Source: Dipteris shenzhenensis
Lineage: Eukaryota; Polypodiophyta; Polypodiopsida; Gleicheniales
Length of the DNA stretch: 64,000 nt
Direction: 5' to 3' (one strand)
NCBI GenBank assembly: GCA_047967505.1
Contig: CM106538.1
Part shown: positions 42,041 to 53,229 of the stretch, one piece after another
Layout of the letters: each line of letters begins with the position of its first letter
Position numbering within the stretch: the first letter of the stretch is position 1
The notes under the pieces: generated by a model
Seen by the model: only the letters and a program-made list of their open reading frames with translations
Told to the model about the DNA's origin: nothing
The model's database searches: none
Translations under genes and position numbers: made by a program

Positions 42041-45000
42041 ATGCCTCCTCCTCCCCCTTCCTCCCGTAAAAGCCCCTCCCCCCGCTCCTCCTCCTCCTCC
42101 TCTGCCCCCCCCCCCCTTTCTGCTTCTGCTCCTTCCTCCACTTCCCGCCCCCAGGTCCTCGTCTCCCGTACCTTGCACTTTGACCCCTCTACCCCCGCCA
42201 ACAGCCCCGCAGGTTTGTCTCTCCGCTCTCTTCTCTCTATTCCTTCCTTTCCTTCCCGCGCAGAAATTTCCTCTTGTTGCAGAGTTCTATCCCAGCTGCT
42301 GTTAGTGTCGCAGATCCTTTGTCGCGAATTTGCATGTTTGATCTGTTCTCTTCTTGCCGAATTCCGTCCAACTTTGAGCTGCATAAGTCACCTGTTTCTG
42401 ACTCTTCTTTTCCCGCCTTAACGGGTCACTTCGATTTTTGCAGCCCATCCAACAAGCCACAATTTACACAAGTCATTCGACGATCACAAGGAGAACAGCA
42501 CAGAAAATGTTAAAAGGATCGCTGACAGATCAAACCAAAACTGGAAAGCTCCTCCCAAGAGACCGTGGGTAACTCATTTTTCCAAATTAACGCCTCCATC
42601 GGCTTCTCCTAAGAAGAGGATTCTATCGGAGCGCAACCAGTCGAATTCTCCAGTGAAGGCAGGGTCGATTCAGGAAGGTTCAGAGGCAAACAGCGACAAG
42701 CAACCAAAAGCCATACAGCAAGACCAGCAGGAAGAGACAGGTGCAGTGGAAGGGGTTGCCGAGCTTTCAAAACGGATTCAGCGCTTCCTGGAGGATCAAG
42801 AAGCTTTGCTCGGCGTTCAAAATACTAGTCCTTATGGCTTCGAGGAGGAGATGTCCGTTCCTGTCCCTACTTCTAAGGAAGCGGTGCAGCGTACTTCTTC
42901 TTCGCCCTATGATCCCTATCATTCGCCTTTCTTTGATCGCCCCAAGTTCTTGCGCTTGCGTGGGACGGCCTTGGATGCGGTTGAGAACGTGAACGCAGGG
43001 TACGACGAAGAGCTTCCGCTGTTTGATGGCGCGCAAACCATAGTCACTCCTACGCCGCCGCACATTGAAAACGCTGCCACGTCTCTTCCGAAATGGACAG
43101 AAAGGGTTGATGAAGGAAGCAAGGAAGGAGATGAACAGAAGGAATGCATGGCAATAGAGGAAACGGCTGAGAAGTCTGGGGAAGCCGTCGTGGTCTTGGA
43201 AAGCAGTAAAGCCAACCTCGAAGATCAAGCTTCAGAAGGAGAGGACGACAAAGATTCGCTTGATTTAGGCAAAGAAGATGACTCAAAAGAAGTTGCGGAT
43301 GGCCCTGATGTAGTCGCCGCTAGCCAGGATCTCGTCCAAGAAGTTGCTATTGCAGAAGATCCAAAGAATGGAGGGCAGCTTTCGTGCGAAGAAGACTGTC
43401 GGGCTGCCAATTCGCCGATGGACTCGACGGACGTGGAGGAAGAAGTCGAGCTTGACAATGTCTCCTGGGGAGCCAGCGTTGGGAAAAATCTACTCCGTGC
43501 AACATTTCTTGCAGTCTTTCTAGCACTCGCCTTGCTAGTTTCTGATTCCCCTGGTCTTCTTCCTCCCTCTCTAGTAAACAATTCCGTCTCCTCCATTTGG
43601 CGTGCAAGCAAGTACCATCAGCCGGCTCTGGCGCTTCTCCATGGCATGGATGGGCTTTGGAACACCGAGCTGAGTTCAGTGCCTTATCTTCCAGCAGATA
43701 TCCGACTCATCAAACTTAGAGCACATAGATTTTTTCAATCCGTGAAGGAACGCTCGGATCAAGCAAGGTCGGAGCTGGGTTTCAATTTTCGAAGATCATT
43801 TAGCGATCTTACTGAATGGTGCAGATCACTTCTTCACGAGATTGAAAACGCTCGTACTGGAGAGATGCACGGAGAAGATAGCCAGTTTGATTGGATTCAC
43901 GCGTACGACTTTCAAGAAGAGTGGAGCTACGAAGACACCCTGCTTGCCTTTCCAGATTGGGAATGGGAATTGCTGCATGAATATGATCTGGAGGCTGCGA
44001 ACGAGTTTGTACTGGACGCTATGCCGGAGAGCTTGACAGAGGACATACGAGGGAATTTCTCCCTCTTAAGCGACTCGCCAAAGGTGAAGGACGTTTTGTC
44101 GGAGTTGATGAAATGGGGAACTGAGGAACCGGGATACAGGAGTTTGCGGGAGTCTGCCAGTTATTTCCCAGAATTTCAGAGAAGCTGGATGGAAATGCCA
44201 GATGAGACGCCTGTGGAAAACGGCGGTGGCAGGCTTGATCGTTTGGCATCCGCTCCCGAAGCCGAAAGAATTGACAGTGTCCGTTGTGATGATCAACAAT
44301 TTGCGGAACGCACGAGGCTCCCGGAACAACATCTTGAGACGGAGACTACTCACAAGGAACATACAGAAAAGGAAGCCTTAAAGACATCTGAAGATATTGC
44401 TCAGAGTTCGACGGGTGACACGCCAGAACAAAGTCCCTTGCCCTCTGAAGGTGCACCGTTTGATGATAATGCAGTTCAGTTTCCTTCACTGAGTACTGCA
44501 GAAGAAGGTTTTTCCAATTCACCAAGCTCGGATCTGCTCGAGAATGTGGATTCTATTCCCGACATGCACCCCCTGGATGCAAGGGAGCTTGCCAAGACAG
44601 AGACTTGTGCGGACATTAGCGAATCTGAAACGGAGTTGCTCGACCAGGGAGTGTCACACGGAGAGGAGACTGTCAGCATTCCGATGCAAAGAACAGTCTC
44701 TGTAAGCAGAAAATACTCCTCAGTCACAATTGTTTCCACTATTGCGATCGCGGGTTTCCTGCTAGTCTTGATCCGCTATATTCAATCCAAAAATATAGCC
44801 AACTTCACAACTTCAAGCGTGCAGTTTTTGAGAAAAACCCACCCACAGGGGCAAGAAAGCAAAGTGGATGAAGTGCAACAATTCAGGCAGCCAGTGACTA
44901 TGATCGAGGAACTGAATGATAGATATGCTTCAGTGTTGCAATCTCCCGAGCCAAATTTCTCACGTTTGAGGAGCCCTGTTGCCAGGGAGGACGAAGAACT

Positions 45001-45749
45001 GATCAGAAGCCCTCTCTCTAGCTCCATAGACTCTCCCTATGGCAGTTTCACTACTTACAAATTGGTGTCCAAGAAAGAGGTGACCTTCTAGCTTTCCATT
45101 CATGCGTAGATTGTTAGGGTTGTATAATGTGTTTAGGCAGATAACTGATGTGTTTAGGCAGAAAATCTGTTTTCTCGTCGTCGGATAGTCTCTGCAGGGT
45201 CAGTAAAAGCTTATTTTTTGAAGTCAAGTTCTGTGTTGTCCATTAGCCATCGGAATTCAGTGAGACAGAACGTAATCACCATTGAAGCGTGGATTTTCTA
45301 CTGTACACCGAAATGCAAGCTGAAAGCACGAAAATGTGGTTCAGAATATCCAAGGGAATGACTTCAATGTCCTATCATAGCTTGTGGTCGCAAGGGAATG
45401 AATTTGATCCCCAAACCATAAGTTCGTTCGCAAGTGAGGATTCAGTGCCTAATCATAATTTCTGTTTAGATGTCTTCGAACTTTGAATAGACTCAATCCC
45501 TAGATGCTATGTCCTGTTAGAAAGTGGGTTTCTACCGAATAACGGTGTGCTGACTCCTGTGGAACAGCATAGTCTAGATTGATATCGGTATAAAACTTGC
45601 TTCGGCCTGCAGGGGTTTAATGATTCGTTTTCATGCAGGGGCAAACCGTGGAGTCGAAGCTGACGCCTGTGAGGAGATCAAGCCGCCTCCGTCACAATGT
45701 CAGCATGTCACCAAACGCTGTAACGCGCATTGCCATTTCTCCTCCTTGA
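42041..45749 (+). CDS. Plant-specific transmembrane protein, three exons
   Basis: The only convincing host gene. Exons by reading frame and splice consensus: 42041-42212, 42444-45079, 45639-45749; about 972 residues. Intron 1 is GCAG/GTTTGT to TTTTTGCAG (231 bp), splitting an Ala codon. Intron 2 is AAAGAG/GTGACC to TCATGCAG (559 bp), in phase 0. Residues 1-57 are Pro/Ser-rich; then HNLHKSFDDHKENSTEN and NWKAPPKRPW. The middle is long and acidic; helix LLRATFLAVFLALALLV at about 407-425 and SVTIVSTIAIAGFLLVLIRY at about 817-838 are predicted membrane segments. The C-terminus reads YGSFTTYKLVSKKE, then exon 3 GQTVESKLTPVRRSSRLRHN ... ISPP-stop. From memory this layout and the SFTTY and TPVRRSSR motifs resemble an uncharacterised land-plant membrane protein family; not verified. 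If intron 2 is unspliced, translation stops at 45091. Function unknown. GC and codon use differ clearly from the flanking repeats. Confidence 0.88.
42213..42443 (+). other. Intron 1 of the host gene
   Basis: 231 bp, donor CAG/GTTTGT and acceptor GATTTTTGCAG, T-rich with TCTCTATTCC and CTTTTCCCGCC. Retaining it keeps the exon 1 frame open only to 42421, in an unrelated frame from exon 2. Confidence 0.85.
45080..45638 (+). other. Intron 2 of the host gene
   Basis: 559 bp, donor GAG/GTGACC and acceptor TTTTCATGCAG. A stop codon lies 9 bp into it. An alternative acceptor (CCTGCAG, about 45612) gives a frame without the conserved basic motif. A 12-bp string, GTGTTTAGGCAG, is tandemly repeated near 45131-45165. 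Confidence 0.75.
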
Positions 45750-45829
45750 CCCAGGTGATTCAATTGGGAACAAGTTGGTTTGTTCAGCAGCCTTTCTGGG
45801 TGCCTTGTGCACGGTTTAAGAATTAGACC

Positions 45830-46115
45830 TATAGATGTTTCAGAAGCTTGTTTTCTTTTGGTCAGTGACTGGTTGACACTTGCTTGGGTGTCACAACCTA
45901 GTTTGGTTTGCTCGTTGCTTTTGTTAATGTTGTCAGAGTCTGAGATTCTGCCTGGCTTATTAATCGTATCCTCTCCTAGATAGAAAAGTTATAGATGTTA
46001 CAGAAGCTTGTCTTTTGGGCAGTGACTGGTTGACACTTGCTGGGGTGTCACAGGCTAGTCTGCTTTGTTCGTTGCTTTTATCAATGTTGTTTGAGGCTAT
46101 TCATGTCACTCTACT
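45830..46115 (+). repeat. 160-bp period tandem duplication 3' of the gene
   Basis: TATAGATGTTTCAGAAGCTTG ... GTTGCTTTTGTTAATGTTG at about 45830-45930 repeats at 45990-46095 with moderate divergence. It lies in the 3' flank or 3' UTR; no polyadenylation signal was clear. Confidence 0.75.
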
Positions 46116-46335
46116 AATTTGCTAACGACATTGCCAAAATATATTTTCACATATATATTGGTGACGAATTTACCTCTGCTAATATATACAACTTTTATGT
46201 TTGTAGTGCGAGGATGCTGTACAGACAAGTGGCACACGAGAGAGAGAGAGATGATATGATTGATATGATTGTATTAAAGTTTGAGTGAGACCCTTGAGGA
46301 TCTATGGGACTAGTGATGGGACTAGTGAAATTGTT

Positions 46336-46638
46336 ACCACTCTTAAAACTAATAGTGGTCTCTTACATCCATTGAAATCCTTAGAAAATTGTTATGCATT
46401 TAGTAAATTGTTAAACGGTTGGTATAGAAAGAAGATATGCTAGAGTTTACACCTTCAGAACTCACCTTTGTGAGGGAAATGAGTAGTACCACTCTTAAAA
46501 CTAATAGTGGTCTCTTACATCCATTGAAATCCTTAGAAAATTGTTATGCATTTAGTAAATTGTTAAACGGTTGGTATAGAAAGAAGATATGCTAGAGTTT
46601 ACACCTTCAGAACTCACCTTTGTGAGGGAAATGAGTAG
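46336..46638 (+). repeat. 152-bp tandem duplication, apparently identical copies
   Basis: ACCACTCTTAAAACTAATAG ... GGGAAATGAGTAGT occupies 46336-46487 and again 46488-46638. I see no internal difference by eye, so the duplication is recent or maintained by conversion. Confidence 0.9.
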
Positions 46639-47160
46639 AATAGAAGTTTTCAAAAACAAAGTAGGATAAGTTTATGTCATTTCAATGTCCTTTTGTTCTA
46701 GAATAGATTGCCTTTTAACAGAACTTAGTAATTCCATGGGAAAACGACTTCCAAAAAAATTTAAAAACAAGAGAATCTCAACATCTCCACAAACAAAGAT
46801 GAACAAAACAACAATGTTGCCTTGGATAGTGCTTCAAAACTTTGCATATAGAATGATGCGTTGCTTCAAAAAGTATCGTAGCAAACTAAGGTCTTCGAAG
46901 CCATGTTTTCATGGTAAGAAGAGGGATATAATTTTTTACCGCCTCTTTTTTCAAAATTAAAGTATTAAACCATAAGAAGAGGGATAGAATGTTTTGGACT
47001 CCTCTTGTTTTAAAATTAAGGTGTTAAAACCATCTCCTTCTCTAGTGATGCTCAAAAGTCCAAAATCTATTATGCTTCTTTTCTCGCTGAAATTTGGTCT
47101 TGGTAGCATTGTTCGTTACACTTTGAACTCCTTTCAACGGTTATAATCACTGTATTCTGT
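46639..47160. other. Unassigned intergenic stretch
   Basis: AT-rich, no coding, RNA or transposon motif recognised. A short phrase AGAAGAGGGATA recurs near 46917 and 46976. Confidence 0.5.
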
Positions 47161-47163
47161 AGG

Positions 47164-48630
47164 GAGCCAAGCTCTCAAGGGCAAATTGCCACCATTTTTC
47201 CAATCTATGGTCCCTCTCATTCAATGTATAGCAAATTAGACCGTTTCATGAGCTTCTTTTGAGGGCACGGACATGTACAATCTCGGATGGTTACAAGCAC
47301 AACATCACTCAATGCAAGCACAATAGCAATTGGGTTATAAACACCAAGTGTACAATTTCGGACGATGATAAACACAATATCACTCATTGCAAACACAATA
47401 TCAATTGGATCGTTACAAACACCAACTGTACAATCTCGAATGGTGATAAGCACAACATTACTCATTGCAAGCACTATATCAATTGGACATGGGAAACTGG
47501 TCCCATTCTTCCCATTCTTGAGAGCCAAGCTCTCAAGGGGCAAATTGCCACCATTTTTCCAATCTGTGATCCCTGTCATTCAATGTATAGCAAACTAGAC
47601 CATTTCATGAGCTTCTTTTAAGGGCATGGACGTGTACAATCCCGGATGGTTACGAGCACAGCATCACTCAGTGCAAGCACAATAGCAATTGGGTTATAAA
47701 CACCAAGTGTACAATCTCGGATGGTGACAAGCACAACATCACTCATTGCAAGCACAATATCAATTCGATGGTTACAAACACCAACTATACAATCCCGAAT
47801 GGTGACAAGCACAACATTACTCATTGCAAGCACTATATCAATTGGACATGGGAAATTGGTCCCATTCTTCCCTTAACTAACTCCTCTCTAGATTCAGAGC
47901 AAACTATACCATCTCTTGAGCTTTCTCTCTTGTGTACAAAATTGCATAGTCCCAGACTTTTAGAAGCATCCACAAAATCAGCATTTCACATCTTTTCCAT
48001 TCCCAATACCATCTTGTTGTCACAAATTGAGTGAAATATTTTGCTAGGGCTCCTACTAGAAATTCCAAGAGGAAAGAATATGTGTTTAAAAAATGGACTT
48101 CGGAGATTTTGTAGTACTTCAACAATAAAGAGATGCTCAAAGGTAGGAGGTCTAGAGATTAAACGAAAAGTTCAAAGAATACTCACAGCAATTTATAAAA
48201 CACCAACTATACAATCCCGAATGGTGACAAGCACAACATCACTCATTGCAAGCACTATATCAATTGGACATGGGAAATTGGTCCATTCTTCCCATTCTTC
48301 CCTTAACTAACTCCTCTCTAGATTCAAAGCAGACTATACCATCTCTTGAGCTTTATCTCTCGTGTACAAAATTGCATAGTCCCAGACTTTTAGAAGCATC
48401 CACAAAATCAGTATTTCACATCTTTTCCATTCCCAATACCATCTTGTTGTCACAAATTGAGTGAAATATGTTGCTAGGGCTCCTACTAGGAATTCCAAGA
48501 GGAAAGAATATGTGTTAAAAAAATGGACTTCAGAGATTTTGCAATACTTCAATGATAAAGAGATGTTCAAAGGTGGTCTAGAGATCAAATGAAAAGTTCA
48601 AAGAATACTCACACCAATTTATAAAACACT
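47164..48630 (+). repeat. Nested tandem array, 75/78-bp units inside 359- and 422-bp units
   Basis: A basic unit, ACAATCTCGGATGGTTACAAG ... AAACACCAACT, of 75-78 bp appears three times at 47277, 47352 and 47430, three times at 47636, 47711 and 47789, and once at 48211. The first two triplets sit in a ~359-bp unit (GAGCCAAGCTCTCAAGG at 47164 and 47522). The last unit with its downstream sequence forms a ~422-bp duplication (47789-48210 and 48211-48630). No coding potential. Confidence 0.9.
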
Positions 48631-48733
48631 CGAACTTTACTGGCTTTTACCTCTTTATCATTGCCTCTCTCTTTGGACATTTTCTTTACCAATTGATCTA
48701 GGTGCCCTAGTTTTAGTTTAGATTTATACTACT

Positions 48734-48827
48734 ATTGCCATTGGATTAAGGATTTGTAAACAGGGTTGCTGCAGCATGGAATTGCCATTGGATTAAGGAT
48801 TTGTAAACAGGGTTGTTGCAGTATGGA
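48734..48827 (+). repeat. 47-bp tandem duplication
   Basis: ATTGCCATTGGATTAAGGA ... GCAGCATGGA at 48734-48780 and 48781-48827 with two or three differences. Confidence 0.9.
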
Positions 48828-48950
48828 AGGAATTAGCTTCTAGCAATCTAAACCGTGAGGGATGGGACAAGGTGTATTCATGATGCTATTGATTGTGGTA
48901 AAAGCAAAGCCAACAATATATTGTCTACACAGCACGATAAGGTGCAAAAT

Positions 48951-49313
48951 TACTGAGGGGACTTATGCCAAGCTCCCCAAGGCATCTATGTCAAGCTCAC
49001 TTAATGAGGGGACTTATGTCAAGCTCACCAAGGCATCTACAAACCCATTAATTGCATGGCTCTCTCGTCCGAATGCAAACCTAAAACAAGCAGGGTGATG
49101 ATGGAGATGGCATCTAAGCAAGGTAGAAAGATCATCATATTATTTAGTCTAATTTACATGTCAAACTACTTTTATTTCTTCGGCTAATGAAAGAGACTAT
49201 TGTCTAAGACAAGGAATTATGCAAGTGCCCTTAAATTAATGAGGGTCTTTTCTCAAGCTCACCAAGGTATCTACCTTCCCTTTAATTGCATGGCTCTCTA
49301 GTATTTTGGCATC
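48951..49313 (+). repeat. Left arm of a 363-bp inverted repeat
   Basis: TGAGGGGACTTATG ... GTATTTTGGCATC. It pairs base for base, without net indels, with the reverse complement of 50812-51174 (position sums constant at 100125 at both ends). Only a few mismatches were seen. The arm itself contains repeated sub-motifs such as CAAGCTCACCAAGGCATCTA. Confidence 0.88.
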
Positions 49314-50811
49314 CCATTGGAAGTCAACTCTAGTCCAAATGCAAACCTAAAACAGAAGGGTGATGATGGAGATGGCATCTAACTAAATTAGAATTGATCT
49401 TCATATTTCTTTACTACAATTCAATTGTCAAACTACTATCATTTTTCCAAATGACTATTCCACTTTCCCCTTTAGAGCATTATCAAAATTCATTCGCTTT
49501 ACTTTTACCACAACTTATTAATAACATGTTTAACATCATGAATAGTATATACTTGTCACATCCCTCAAACTTTTGATTGCTATGAGCTATTATATTAATT
49601 TCTTGGCCTTTGCGAGGTGAAGCTTAGGATGTAATTGAATAACATAGTGCCCTTCCTTTCCTCTAGTATTCTATTCTAGCAACCCTTATTGATAGCATGT
49701 TTAACATCATGAAATAGTATATACTTGTCACATCCCTCAAACTTTTGATTGCTATGAGCTATTATATTTATTTCTTAGCCTTTGCGAGGTGAATCTTAGG
49801 ATGTAATTGAATAATAGTGCCCTTGCTTTCCAGCTTAGGATGTATATAATTCAATAACATAGTGCCCTTCTTTTCCTCTAGTATTCTATTCTAGCAACCC
49901 TTAATCCAATGCCACTACCAAAACTTAAACTACAATTTCAATTGGTAAAGAGAAAGTCCAAAAAAGAGGTAGTCTTAAAGAGGCAAAACCTAGATAAATC
50001 TGTCCTAGCAAAATACCCAACTTTGCCTTTGTCTATATATTGAGGAAGCCTCTACAATCCGACTCACTACTATTTACATCTACATGTCATTCCAAGATTG
50101 ACCTTCCTCCCTTGTCTTAGACTATGTATTCAACTTGCACGATCGTCATCCCCATCCACGTATTTGTAACTTGTATTGTGTTGATTATTTTATACATTTC
50201 CCCTTTTTGAGGTTGAAAGAGATAGTGAACTATCATGATAATGTTTGCAATCCAACTCCAAGAAGGATAACTAAATCAGTCCCTATCTAGCTCCAAGAAG
50301 AATAACAAGTACACACTGTTCATGATGTTAAATATGTTATTAATATCTTGTGGTAAAATTAAAGTGAATAAATAGAAGGTCATGGTCGATAGGAAAAGTG
50401 AAATAGTCTCTTTTGTTTCACATAAGAAATGATAATAGTTTGACATGTCGATTCTAGTAAAGAATATGAAGATCAATTCTAGTTTTCTTAAATGCTATCT
50501 TTATCATTACCCTTCTTGTTTTAGGGGCTAGAGTTGATAGTGGCATGGCAAAATATGAGAGAGCCGTGCAATTGATGGGGTGGTAGATGCCTTGGTGAGC
50601 TTGAGAAAAGACCTCTCACTAATTTAAGTGCACTTGCATAGTTCCTTGTCTTCGACAATAGTCTCTTTCATTAGAAAAAAAATAAAAGTAGTTTGACATG
50701 TAAATTGGAGTAAAGAATAGGAAGATAAGTTCTAATTTGGTTAGATGCCAAGAGAGGAGACGAGAAGAGGGAAAGGGGAGGGGAGTCAAGAGACAGGAGA
50801 AGGGGAAGGTA
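49314..50811. repeat. Spacer between inverted arms, itself repeated
   Basis: Holds a ~171-bp period tandem duplication (CATGTTTAACATCATG... at 49525 and 49696), weaker inverted copies of the arm module (49320-49560 against 50290-50560), and the first copy of the direct duplication described below. No gene. Confidence 0.7.
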
Positions 50812-51905
50812 GATGCCAAAATACTAGAGAGCCATGCAATTAAAGGGAAGGTAGATACCTTGGTGAGCTTGAGAAAAGACCCTCATTAATTTAAGGGCAC
50901 TTGCATAATTCCTTGTCTTAGACAATAGTCTCTTTCATTAGCCGAAGAAATAAAAGTAGTTTGACATGTAAATTAGACTAAATAATATGATGATCTTTCT
51001 ACCTTGCTTAGATGCCATCTCCATCATCACCCTGCTTGTTTTAGGTTTGCATTCAGACGAGAGAGCCATGCAATTAATGGGTTTGTAGATGCCTTGGTGA
51101 GCTTGACATAAGTCCCCTCATTAAGTGAGCTTGACATAGATGCCTTGGGGAGCTTGACATAAGTCCCCTCACTAATTTAAGGGCACTTGTATAATCCCTT
51201 GTCTTAGACTATGTATTCAACTTGCACGATCGTCATCCCCATCCACGTATTTGTAACTTGTATTGTGTTGATTGTTTTATACATTTCCCCTTTTTGAGGT
51301 TGAAAGAGATAGTGAACTATCATGATAATGTTTGCAATCCAACTCCAAGAAGGATAACTAAATCAGTCCCTATCTAGCTCCAAGAAGAATAACAAGTACA
51401 CACTGTTCATGATGTTAAATATGTTATTAATATCTTGTGGTAAAATTAAAGTGAATAAATAGAAGGTCATGGTCGATAGGAAAAGTGAAATAGTCTCTTT
51501 TGTTTCACAGAAGAAATGATAATAGTTTGACATGTCGATTCTAGTAAAGAATATGAAGATCAATTCTAGTTTTCTTAAATGCTATCTTTATCATTACCCT
51601 TCTTGTTTTAGGGGCTAGAGTTGATAGTGGCATGCCAAAATATGAGAGAGCCGTGCAATTGATGGGGTGGTAGATGCCTTGGTGAGCTTGAGAAAAGACC
51701 TCTCACTAATTTAAGTGCACTTGCATAGTTCCTTGTCTTCGACAATAGTCTCTTTCATTAGAAAAAAAATAAAAGTAGTTTGACATGTAAATTGGAGTAA
51801 AGAATCGGAAGATAAGTTCTAATTTGGTTAGATGCCAAGAGAGGAGACGAGAAGAGGGAAAGGGGAGGGGAGTCAAGAGACAGGAGAAGGGGACGGGATG
51901 AGTGG
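50107..51905 (+). repeat. 1087-bp period direct duplication
   Basis: 50107-50818 repeats at about 51194-51905 (CTTGTCTTAGACTATGTATTC at 50111 and 51198). I saw about three substitutions across ~710 bp. The right inverted arm lies between the two copies. Confidence 0.9.
50812..51174 (-). repeat. Right arm of the 363-bp inverted repeat
   Basis: Reverse complement of 48951-49313. The pair could form a long hairpin in a transcript that crosses the ~1.5 kb spacer. Confidence 0.88.
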
Positions 51906-52250
51906 CGTTCACTGAAGGTCACTGAAGGCAACAACATGAAAGATGAAAAGACACAAGTCATGAAGAAAAGAGGAGCTAGCATTCCATCAGACTTGCAAAC
52001 AACAACTGAAGACCAAGTCAAACTTTTGACCTTTAATATATAGCACCTTTTGAAGGGAGGGCTACCCCTATGCTCATCTTCTCTTCCTAACCTATGTGTC
52101 CTATTGTTCCTAGTTTTTATATAATCTTCTTGCATTGATACGGCTCCAATGAAATGCCTAACAAAATCCTTAGGTGCATAGTTACATGATGACATGATTA
52201 CATGGAAAGGCGCAAAATGTGATGGTGTCAACCGAGGTGGTTAACATGTC
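51906..52250 (-). other. LTR-like fragment related to 21190-21300
   Basis: The order CAAAAGTTTGACTTGGTC, TATA-like TATATATTAAAGG on minus, and GAAGGGAGGGC matches the layout near 21240-21300 (GTCAACCACTTGG, TTATAC, GAAGGGAGGGC). Probably a degraded LTR of the same gypsy-like family. Confidence 0.4.
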
Positions 52251-53225
52251 CCCCTTCCTAATGATGATCAAGTATGGTTGAGCCATCTAGAACATTATGT
52301 GATCTGAACAATGGAGTGTCAATCAAGAGCTATTGTGATACCCTGCAAAATGGATGGTGCGATTCCCAAAAATGTGTTTCATGCATGTCTCTGAAAGTCT
52401 ATATGTGATGCGCATGCAGATTGTAGAACTAGAGGTACATGTGTATCATCTGGCAATATGTGGGACCGACATCAAGATCAAAAATCAGTTCAAGACATAT
52501 ATTCAACAGGCGTGAGCGTGCTTAGGGATGTTGCATAGCAAAATGATAAGGAGTTGGAAAATGATATTGAGGCTACCACCAAAGGGTCTGGCCAGCACCA
52601 TGACATATGTCTCCATAAACTACTCCAGATGATAGATAAGTGCATATGAGATACCTACCTTTGGGAAGTTGAAACTTGACAATAGGATCACTCGCTTGCA
52701 ACTATCAAAAGAAGCTCCACTTCTAGCAGCATGGGAGGGGCATGTACCTGGGATGTACCCTGTGGTCCCAGACGGCATTGTAGTACATCCTTCGAAATTG
52801 GGTTGCTTCAAGAATGGCATCCCCCATCATGATTGGATTCTAGCATCTACATCTATTATAGGAACATCTTAGGAATCTGGCTACTATAGATAGCCTCCAC
52901 GTGCCCCTTTTTATTGGAAGCTTGCCAAGGTTGGAAGGTCTTCTCAATGAATGTCCTGAGGGAATTGATTTTCATTATATCGACTGCCTTAAGGTCAAAG
53001 ATCTCAAGCTTTCCCTTCCAAAGACTTAAATCCAAAGCTTTCCCATCGATCGGAAATGATCTGGTTCGTTCAATGGTTTTTGCTATGGAAGGGCTCCGGT
53101 GAGATTAGTGCCAGACGCAAAACCTTTTGGACCTACTTGGGAGTATATTCTGTGGGTGTTTGATTAGTCCTTATCCTACGGGATCATCTATCAAACCTAT
53201 GTCAGTGCTTGTGGAGTGATGTGAG
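52250..53225 (+). pseudogene. Possible coding relic of unknown family
   Basis: Two plus-strand stretches read like old protein: LSKEAPLLAAWEGHVPGMYP and VVPDGIVVHPSKLGCFKNGI (52669-52870), then in another frame LPRLEGLLNECPEGIDFHYI, DCLKVKDLKLSLPKT-stop, APVRLVPDAKPFGPTWEYIL and SYGIIYQTYVSACGVM-stop (52915-53222). Four to five stops. Family not recognised. It may be chance. Confidence 0.3.
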
Positions 53226-53229
53226 ATGG

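Noticed and set aside
42041-42421. 126-codon Pro/Ser-rich protein read through intron 1
   Set aside because: A consensus donor at 42213 and acceptor at 42443 restore the long frame; read-through is probably unspliced RNA only.
42653-45091. 812-codon frame as a stand-alone intronless gene
   Set aside because: It begins at GTG inside an open frame that extends upstream to a splice acceptor at 42443, and ends just past a donor site; the three-exon model explains both ends.
45620-45826. 68-codon frame across exon 3
   Set aside because: It reads exon 3 in the wrong frame; the phase-0 frame gives the basic TPVRRSSR tail.
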